Part shown: positions 58,901 through 64,000 of the stretch, one piece after another
Layout of the letters: each line of letters opens with the position of its first letter
How positions within the stretch are numbered: the stretch's first letter is position 1
Source of the DNA: Tethya wilhelma
Lineage: Eukaryota; Porifera; Demospongiae; Tethyida; Tethyidae
Direction of reading: 5' to 3'
Length of the DNA stretch: 64,000 nucleotides
NCBI GenBank assembly: GCA_964030475.1
Contig: CAXIPT010000006.1
Span: 4,536,210-4,600,209 of the forward strand
Notes under the pieces: model-generated
Databases searched by the model: none
Told to the model about the DNA's origin: nothing
The model's input: the letters and a program-made list of their open reading frames with translations, nothing else
Position numbers and translations under genes: made by a program

Positions 58901-61900
58901 ACTGTTAACACTGGCATCACTGGAATCACTGAAGACACTGAATCACTTGAGACACTGGAATCACTGAAGACACTGAATCACTTGAGACACTGGAATCACT
59001 GAGGATCCTGTTAACACTGAGGACACTGATAATACTGAAATCACTGGAATTACTGAAGACACTAGAATCACTTAAGACACTGAATCACTGAAGACACTGG
59101 AATCACTGAGGACACTGTTAACACTGGCATCACTGGAATCACTGAAGACACTGAATCACTTGAGACACTGGAATCACTGAGGATCCTGTTAAAACTGAGG
59201 ACACTGATAATACTGAAATCACTGGAATTACTGAAGACACTGGAATCACTGATGACACTGGAATCACTGTTTTCACTGACATCACTGGAATTACTAAAGA
59301 CACTGGAATCACTGAGGACACTGTTATCTCTGACATCACTGGAATCACTGAGGACACTGTTAACACTGCCATCACTAAAGACACTGGAATCACTGGGGAC
59401 ACTGTTATCACCGACATCACTGAGGACACTGTTATTACTGACATCACTGGAATTACTGAGGACACTGTTAACACTGTGGACACTGTTAACACTGTTATCA
59501 CTGAGGACACTTTATTCAGTACTTGTAAACACTCTGGCCATTGATCATTGAGAACACTGTATTTACTGAGGACACTGGAATTGCCGTTGATCATTAATGA
59601 TATTCATGAAGCTAATGTACTCTCCCTATCCTCATGTGTGCGGCAATGCCTGTTGGCCCATTCCTACTATACGTACTACCGTACGTATGATATGTATGGT
59701 ACAAATGATTGTATACATGTACAAATTAACATACCGATCAAAGTAGTCACTCATCCAAGCAATAGCTTCACGACTCTTGATATTCAGCGACCTGCTTCTC
59801 ATGGTCTCCACGTTTGTTTTCCCCTCAAGAAATAGTGACCTAATCCTATAATAACGAGACTCAGAAACACCTAAGACAGCCAACCAGATCTCATGGCAAA
59901 CGGCTTTTCCACAGACATTGTACGCGATGGTAACTTTTGATCCACATTTTGAACCACTGGAATGAAAATATTCCAACATCCATTGATTTTGTTCTTGAAC
60001 TTTTCGGTTTACAAAGTTCCTGTGAAAGAAATCGATATCTCCAGGAGTGAGACAATGTACAGCAGCAGCACATTGATCTTGACAGCCACTCAAAGTTAGT
60101 GTATCATGTAGATTCCATTGCTTGACTGCTGCAAGTAATTAAGGTCAACATGCATTAGTAAAACAGATGTGTAATTACTGTATATCTAAAGTCCATCTGG
60201 TTTGAATATGCCACCATGAAGTGAAATGAGGAAAATGAGCGCTTTTCAATGGTGTTTGAAATTTTGAAATAGGTTGGATAATAGAAAGTTATTCAACCAG
60301 CAAATTCAAACCAGATGAACTTTTTGTGCAAGCAACCTCTCAAGGTCACTCCCAGCTTCTTTAGTGTATGTACACATTTGCAAAAAAAGCTGCGAGTGGC
60401 CTGGGTACAAGAATAAGTGCAAGTACATGCAGAACGGTAAACTAATCCATTATCCAGTATTTATCACACATCCCAAAGCATTAACTGCTTTACCTCCCAG
60501 TAGTGTAATTGAATCAGAACTAAGGTCAGTACCGGAATTTATAGAAACATCAAAAGGGTTCAAGTTTCTAACACAAGTCGATGTTAATCCTTGCAACCCT
60601 GAAACTAAAAATTGAAAACATTATTATGTCATTGCATTGATATTACAAAACCAGTAGCTGGTAAATAATCTGCAGATGAGGTGCAACACAAAGGAGGTCG
60701 GACAGGCTTGATCTTTGTGTAATAATTGCCACAGTTCAATTAAATTCTTCTTCACTCACGTGCGCGTGTGCCATTATCTGCTACATGAAAATGCTAGCTT
60801 CGTTCCCAGGCTCCCTCTCCGTGAGTCCACACCCACCGGAAATTAAGCGTGAGAGATATAAGGAGAGAGGAAGCCTGGTATCTAAAATTACCTGGGGTAG
60901 AAGGGTGATTAGTGTGTGTGGGCAGGGCAATTGATATCTTCAACAGTGGAAAATAACAGAAAATAAACGGTAGATTGTTAATTTGTAACAGAAACAGCAA
61001 GTGGATGGCAGAAAAGGTATTATTAGGCTGTCTATATAGCTTGAAGTCTGCATCAAACTGTACAAAATTAGCATTGACAACCTGGCAACTTGAATCCTCG
61101 TGCGAGCCTGATTTTCTACCAAGTATTGGTAGTGTAGAACATCAGTAAGTTATACTCTGTAACTATAGACTGTTGATAGACAATACTACTAGCGACTAGT
61201 TTCTTTACAAGTTTTGTAGCTGCTTTTAGTACTCAGTGATCGTGAATATTGCTTCTGTGTGCAGAAGCAAGAGTTTGACGTCATTATTCTAACCACCATG
61301 CCCACGCATTTATTCTTTAGCAACAATTGACGTCATACATGTGATTTTAGATACCAGGCTCCCTCTCTCCTTGCGCACTTCCTTTCATTTCTGGAGAGGG
61401 AGCCTGGGAACGAGGCTATGAAAATACCTGATCGATCATAGTTGCTGAGTTTCTCAGGAGTTGAGGTCTTGTTGGGTGTAGTAAACATTAGCTCATTATG
61501 ATGGGAGGAGTTCTCTTCAATTAAAGTGCAATCTGACAAGCAGCTGCTGGAGTCGTCTAGAGTGATGTCAACGAGAACAGAAGAACAAGAGCGAAGTAGA
61601 CTTGACCCCTCGGTCTGTTATCTTTGTAGGATCTGAAATTATAAAATAATTATCAGGGTTAATAGGAAATCTCGTGACTCCATACTGAGATACATGTTGT
61701 ACTTGTACCATAGTTACACTGGCTAACCACCAGTAGTAACTCTATAAGCAAGCCAGGGTACATGGTGGTTGGGTACATCAGCTGAGCTAGTGTGTATGGT
61801 TTTTGTAATACTTGCAGGATACTTTTTCATCCCATTATATAACTATATATGGTACAACTACCATACACACTAGATACTCATAGTACAAAATTTAATATTA

Positions 61901-63078
61901 CATGTCACATACCGTAGACGTGGAAATATTGGCGGGTATTTAATTTGGCGATTTTGTTTAGACCGCTTCCCACAAAAATATTGGCGGTTTTAAATTTGGC
62001 GTTTTCCTCCCTTGTGCAATGTATTGCAATAGAGCGAAAAACAGTTTACACGCATTTAATTTGGCAGTTTTGCACCGACCGCCAAACCGCCAAATTTAAT
62101 GTACCGTCAATATTTCCACGTTTACGGTATCATAATTTCAGTAGTATACCGGTGTCAATTACAACTCAAAGCTCTCAGGTTTACAAAAGTGGTTGGTATT
62201 GCAATAAAACTAGGGTAAAGCTATAGTCAAACAATGGATCGTACAATAATTTGTGTAAACTAGCTACATGTTAATGTAGTGCAAATACCGGCTCGATCAT
62301 AGTTGCTGAGTTTCTCAGGAGTTGAGGTCTTGTTGGGTGTCGCAAATGTTAGCTCATTACGATGGGAGGAGTCATTTTCTTCAATTAAAGTGCAATCTGA
62401 CAAGCAGCTGCTGGAGTCGTCTAGAGTGATGTCAAAAAGAACAGAAGAACAAGAGCGAAGTAGACTCGACCTTGTAGCTGCTTCTCCTTGGTCTGTTATC
62501 TTTGTAAGATCTGAAATTTTCAAGTAACATCAGTGCAGTGTTAATAGGAAATCTCGTGACTGATGGTGTACATGTCACATACCATAATTTTAATAGTGTA
62601 CTGTAATAGCCAGCTACAAGTACTGTAGCTAGAATTACAAGGTGTCAATTACAACTGAAAGCTCTCAGGCTTTCAAAAGTGATTCGTATCACAATAAAGC
62701 TATACCTTAGGCTACCCTGGGTATAGCTATATATATGGTAGTTAAACAATGGATCGCACAATAATTTGTGTAAAACTAGCTACATGTAAATGTAGTGCAA
62801 ATACCTGATCGATCATAGTTGCTGAGTTTCTCAGGAGTTGAGGTCTTGTTGGGTGTCGCAAACGTTAGCTCATTACGATGGGAGGAGTTCTCTTCAATTA
62901 AAGAGCAATCTGACAAGCAGCTGCTGGAGTCGTCTAGAGTGATGTCAACGAGAACAGAAGAACAAGAGTGAAGTAGACTCGACCTTGCAGCTGCTTCTTT
63001 AGTAAAGGAGTCACCCAAATCACTTCTATTTCCTTGGCCTTCAATTGTGCTGTCATACAGTCCTTCAGTCTTCGCCAT
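43949..63078 (-). CDS. DUF7869-type protein, 13-exon model, 902 aa
   Basis: Exons, 5' to 3' on the minus strand: 63,078-62,805, 62,510-62,289, 60,604-60,494, 60,128-59,735, 48,362-48,188, 47,991-47,870, 47,675-47,520, 47,445-47,208, 47,138-47,014, 46,965-46,728, 46,674-46,357, 45,890-45,824 and 44,217-43,949. All phases match, with no internal stop. The first two exons are tandem duplicates (Ser-rich, LDDSSSCLSDC, STPEKLSNYDR). The fourth has CGKAVCHEIW and LGVSESRYYRI; the sixth a CDVC knuckle. The core has IIDGMDQSKT, LYLQLDNTARENKN and VGHTHEDVDQLFSRIS, the acidic motifs of the family I recall as DUF7869, widespread in cnidarians and sponges. Their spacing suggests an RNase-H-like nuclease or transposase-derived fold (inference). 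Junction CG|G across the 11.4 kb intron restores ..YFDR-IGDQMP.., the order I recall for relatives. The 37-aa exon at 60,494 is the least certain. Confidence 0.7.
44255..45130. repeat. ~41-43 bp minisatellite in last intron
   Basis: Two alternating unit types: one with ACACAGAAACGGAATGGTGA, one with ACACATTCAAATGGAATAGT, each followed by AAAGATCAGAAATCTCTGAC. About twenty units. It lies between the last two exons of the long minus-strand gene and explains the Phe/Leu/Cys-rich minus-strand ORFs here. Confidence 0.95.
45173..45377. mobile_element. MITE with AAAGTCCATCTGGTTTGA ends
   Basis: The left end AAAGTCCATCTGGTTTGAG and the right end AACACAAACCAGATGTACTT are inverted partners. The interior also pairs (TTGCCACCAG / CCACCAGCAA). 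A relative sits at 60,189-60,325, in another intron of the same gene. Confidence 0.7.
45391..45760. repeat. three tandem copies of a ~130-bp unit
   Basis: Each unit holds TTACTCTAAATTGATCTCTT, GCTGTTAGATGCAGTCTG, then TTCAGAGTTCGAGTCTGCTG. Units begin near 45,401, 45,532 and 45,665. The GTTCGAGTC core resembles a tRNA B box, but no A box or cloverleaf was found. Position: intron of the long minus-strand gene. Confidence 0.85.
46081..46294. mobile_element. 214-bp MITE, TACCATATAGCGGG ends
   Basis: Ends ATATAGCGGGAAATTTTCG and CGAAAATTTCCCGCTATACG are inverted partners. The interior repeats ATACGAAAATT and TACGAAATT in both orientations around a CpG-rich GAGCGCGCGCCGCG centre. It lies in an intron of the long minus-strand gene. 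Confidence 0.85.
48490..48951. mobile_element. foldback family A copy, right half cut by gap
   Basis: Arms at about 48,505-48,608 and 48,787-48,895 face each other. The right half continues (CAACACTACAGTGTGGAGAC, GACTGGTTAGTCCC) and stops at the N run. Its missing outer end matches a fragment at 59,649-59,695, on the far side of the nested block. Confidence 0.75.
48952..49037. other. assembly gap (86 N)
   Basis: N run between a foldback arm and a minisatellite. It hides the left junction of the nested block. Confidence 1.
49038..49815. repeat. 9-bp-period minisatellite, left array
   Basis: Repeats of the type CAGTGATCC and CAGTGTCCT in mixed order. Since 9 is a multiple of 3 the array stays open in several frames (SVIPVSS, TEDTGI), which does not imply coding. 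Its orientation is the reverse complement of the array at 58,205-59,590. Confidence 0.95.
49816..50501. other. 3' flank of the transposase gene
   Basis: AT-rich, with runs of ATAATTATT. On the minus strand it should hold the 3' UTR and polyadenylation signal. No further gene is seen. Confidence 0.4.
50502..53300 (-). CDS. MULE-type transposase with C2H2, SWIM and PHD zinc domains
   Basis: Two exons on the minus strand, 53,300-53,038 and 52,848-50,502, joined at GG|A, give 869 aa. Residues 11-34: C2H2 finger (Cys13, Cys16, His29, His34). About 145-205: Cys/His-rich region as in FAR1/FLYWCH-type DNA-binding modules. DDE core: AICMDATHGTNQ (Asp346), PAIFMSDDAIQYW (Asp408 or 409), CTWHVDRSWR, and NMHVEAFHRVLK (Glu522), the signature order of Mutator-like transposases. 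About 620-655: SWIM-type zinc motif (CTCIDY...CKHIH). About 815-865: PHD-like finger (CSLC...CSCCPLWFHSICL...CHVC). All catalytic residues are present with no stops, so it may be active. It is divergent from the ATPase gene across 303 bp. An in-frame AUG at residue 9 is an alternative start. Confidence 0.85.
53301..53603. promoter_or_regulatory. divergent promoter between transposase and ATPase
   Basis: The 303 bases separate two start codons pointing outward. It contains GCATATAAAACTC (a TATA-like box) near 53,320, GC-rich patches (GTCGCGG, AGCGCGCGCACC) and E-box-like CACGTG near 53,316. At 53,389-53,404 is GCCTGGGGACGAGGCT, close to the terminal sequence of the TIR elements at 4,760 and 60,795; it may be a transposase-binding-like site or an element relic. 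Function is inferred from position. Confidence 0.5.
53604..57976 (+). CDS. DUF927-like P-loop ATPase with Pro/Ser repeat tail
   Basis: Eight exons: 53,604-53,678, 53,813-53,982, 54,678-55,315, 55,438... corrected by group count to 55,428-55,611, 55,678-55,948, 56,025-56,213, 57,052-57,331 and 57,465-57,976. Phases agree throughout, giving 772 aa. Residues 1-25 are a Ser/Pro-rich leader. A domain rich in beta strands (GILVP-type GVLVPGIQADGT) precedes a Walker A motif GESETGKST (Lys260 within AFGESETGKSTAL); IAIEEG-like FAIEEGKGRRVK may supply Walker B acidic residues. The order recalls DUF927-type helicase/primase-associated ATPases and a poorly characterised animal family; the label is from memory. 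After about 600 the protein is disordered, with four repeats of SPSAELSPPGDKP / SESDK and a basic PSKKRKTYGTRSR nuclear-signal-like stretch. It probably works on DNA in the nucleus. Its partner gene is the divergent transposase. Confidence 0.75.
56563..56720. mobile_element. foldback MITE in ATPase intron; second hairpin beside it
   Basis: GGAGGTACGACAGCTCC with CATGCTGAGCTGGCATTTTT is repeated in inverse at 56,677-56,718. GTGACAAT flanks both sides (left about 56,549, right about 56,724), an 8-bp and possibly 9-bp target duplication. A separate hairpin at 56,780-56,834 pairs CCCTTAAGTGTGCAGCACTC with GAGTGCTGCCCACTTAAGG. Both lie in the 838-bp intron between exons 6 and 7. Confidence 0.7.
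58205..59590. repeat. 9-bp-period minisatellite, right array
   Basis: Repeats such as CACTGAAGA, CACTGGAAT and CACTGAGGA in mixed order, inverted relative to the left array at 49,038. Higher-order blocks of about 60-130 bp recur, for example TTAACACTGGCATCACTGGA at about 58,780, 58,840, 58,905 and 59,117. The ORFs here on both strands are artefacts of the 9-bp period. Confidence 0.95.
59649..59695. repeat. outer end of a split foldback element
   Basis: TTGGCCCATTCCTACTATAC followed by GTACTACCGTACGTATGATA matches the outer right end of family A (as at 12,607-12,645). The rest of that half lies at 48,787-48,951, across the nested block. Confidence 0.7.
60189..60325. mobile_element. MITE related to 45,173
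   Basis: AAAGTCCATCTGGTTTGAA on the left, TTCAAACCAGATGAACTTT on the right; the internal arms pair through TGAAATTTT motifs. It lies in an intron of the long minus-strand gene, between its third and fourth coding exons. Confidence 0.8.
60795..61418. mobile_element. 624-bp TIR element, 9-bp TSD over a splice donor
   Basis: Ends TAGCTTCGTTCCCAGGCTCC and GGAGCCTGGGAACGAGGCTA, with a second inner inverted pair (AGGAAGCCTGGTATCTAAAA / TTTTAGATACCAGGCTCCCT). The flanks are TGAAAATGC (60,786-60,794) and TGAAAATAC (61,419-61,427). On the minus strand the right flank is GTATTTTCA, exactly the start of the intron after the exon ending at 61,428. It belongs with the element at 4,760. Confidence 0.85.
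61428..61632 (-). pseudogene. third, frame-broken copy of a duplicated exon
   Basis: Homologous to exons 62,289-62,510 and 62,805-63,078 of the long minus-strand gene (same LDDSSSCLSDC and STPEKLSNYD segments). A net loss of 17 bases around GACCGAGGGGTCAAGTC makes its length 205, not a multiple of three, and inclusion would cause an early stop. All three copies are phase 1-1, so skipping this one keeps the frame. Acceptor and donor are still present. Confidence 0.75.
61910..62129. mobile_element. 220-bp MITE, TACCGTAGACGTGG ends
   Basis: Ends TACCGTAGACGTGGAAATAT and ATATTTCCACGTTTACGGTA are inverted partners; the interior pairs through GGCGGTTTTAAATTTGGCG and its inverse. It lies in the intron between duplicated exons. 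The TACCGTA ends recall the element at 46,081. Confidence 0.85.
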
Positions 63079-64000
63079 GACCAAAGCTAAAACATATTCG
63101 TGACAAGGTACAGATTCTGCTTCAAATCATGTTCAAATCATAGACTCTGTGGTACTGTCAAGTTTAGTGTTTGTAATGTAGTGATGTTGTTGAAATGTCA
63201 GGCCGATCAAGTGTTGTTTGTTAGCACCATCATACAGGTGACACTTATCCAAAGAACACATTTGTAGCCTGTTCAAACCTTTGTGGCTGTTTGTAAGCTA
63301 ATACATAATCCAAATTGTATCAAGTTAACATCTGGAGTTTAGTACAACTTTGTGTGTAGTATCAGAATATGTGGTTTGTTTTGTTAGCTCTGTTTTTGTG
63401 CCTTCACATTTCAAGTTCACAGGTTGATTTTTGTATCCCTATCAATTTTAGCTATTAGCTTTGCCTCTATTGTATCTATATAACTCAACCAAATTGTGTC
63501 AAACTGTACTCTGTGGTACTGTTTAGTGTTTATAATGTTGTGATGTTGTTGAAATGTCAGGCCGATCAAGTGTTGTTTGTTAGCACCATTATACAGGTGA
63601 CACTCATCCAAATTAAGAACACATTTGGAGCCTGTTATTAGCTTTGCCTTCATTGTATGTTCATAACTTAACCGCCTGGGCCAACAATTCCACAACATCA
63701 CAACATTATAAACACTATAAACAGTATCACAGAGTATACGTACATTACGTATTGTTGCCATCATATAAGCCAGCTAGGTGATTCATGATACTACAGAGCC
63801 ATAATAAGAGCTTGTTCAAACCTCTGTAGTTGTTTGTTAGCTAGCCTATAAGCCCTTTTTGTTGTATAATTATGTTGTTCTGTATTTGTGTTACAGGTAT
63901 CATGTGATTACTTCTTTTCTCTTAGTTGGAAGTAGATTCACTTTCTGCTTGGATTTCACCATTAGTTTATGAAACTTTTTGTGTATTATTTAAATTGATT
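63079..64000. repeat. 5' flank with a ~120-bp direct repeat
   Basis: GTTGAAATGTCAGGCCGATC and about 100 further bases occur at about 63,130-63,275 and again at about 63,500-63,640, same orientation, about 350 apart. The region upstream of 63,078 should contain the promoter and 5' UTR of the long minus-strand gene. No additional gene is supported to the window end. Confidence 0.6.

Larger units (their letters stand above)
48952..59648. mobile_element. candidate two-gene MULE/Foldback-type element
   Basis: Composite of four parts: inverted 9-bp-period minisatellites at both ends (49,038-49,815 and 58,205-59,590), a MULE-type transposase gene (50,502-53,300, minus), a P-loop ATPase gene (53,604-57,976, plus), and a 303-bp divergent spacer. 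The block separates two exons of a host gene and two pieces of a foldback repeat. Long terminal repeats made of short tandem repeats are known for Foldback and Phantom-clade MULEs; joining the ATPase gene to them is inference. The exact termini and target duplication are not visible: the left end is in the gap and the right end is degenerate. Confidence 0.5.

Noticed and set aside
60364..60615. Plus-strand 83-codon ORF
   Set aside because: The opposite strand fits a phase 1-1 exon (60,494-60,604) of the surrounding gene with good splice sites; the plus ORF has no features.

Overview
This is a eukaryotic, AT-rich, intron-rich window. It most resembles a demosponge genome of the Amphimedon type. 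That assignment is inference from three things: a receptor tyrosine kinase with a sponge-style repeated ectodomain and many short GT-AG introns, a very high load of foldback and terminal-inverted-repeat elements, and several transposase-like animal gene families. No bacterial or viral genome features were seen. The gene models below are hand-spliced: GT/AG sites were chosen so that reading phase is kept across every junction.

Layout. 1-3.3 kb: repeats and a TA-flanked Tc1/mariner-type element. 3.3-14.1 kb (+): a 14-exon receptor tyrosine kinase, modelled at 978 aa, whose catalytic HRD is HRN. One intron holds a 1.4 kb TIR element; the 4.6 kb intron inside the kinase domain is filled with foldback elements. 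14.5-17.6 kb (+): a decayed copy of the receptor ectodomain interrupted by a 5'-truncated LINE on the minus strand. 17.6-33.6 kb: mostly repeats, with two decayed genes (a Kolobok-like transposase at 22.4-24.0 kb and a P2X7-ballast-like fragment at 24.4-25.0 kb), one unrecognised 118-aa ORF, a gap, and a roughly 1.4 kb repeat tract near 30 kb. 33.6-35.5 kb (-): an intact second receptor ectodomain plus transmembrane segment that stops before any kinase domain. 37.4-40.8 kb: a 1,428-bp sequence present twice around a 532-bp receptor-like exon bounded by single Ns, probably an assembly artefact. 41.9-42.6 kb: a dead copy of two kinase exons.

43.9-63.1 kb (-): one long gene of 13 exons, modelled at 902 aa, of the family I know as DUF7869-type. 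An 11.4 kb intron separates its exons ending at 59,735 and starting at 48,362. Nested inside that intron is the most interesting object here: two divergently transcribed genes sharing a 303-bp spacer. One is a C2H2 + MULE-type DDE transposase + SWIM + PHD protein (-). The other is a DUF927-like P-loop ATPase with a proline-rich repeated tail (+). The pair is bracketed by two long 9-bp-period minisatellite arrays in inverted orientation, as in Foldback/Phantom-type elements with tandem-repeat termini. The block lies between two separated pieces of another repeat, which suggests it inserted there. I propose it as a candidate two-gene mobile element.

Several small elements (4.76, 37.15, 42.85, 56.56 and 60.80 kb) have 8-9 bp target duplications, pointing to active MULE-type mobilisation around this locus.
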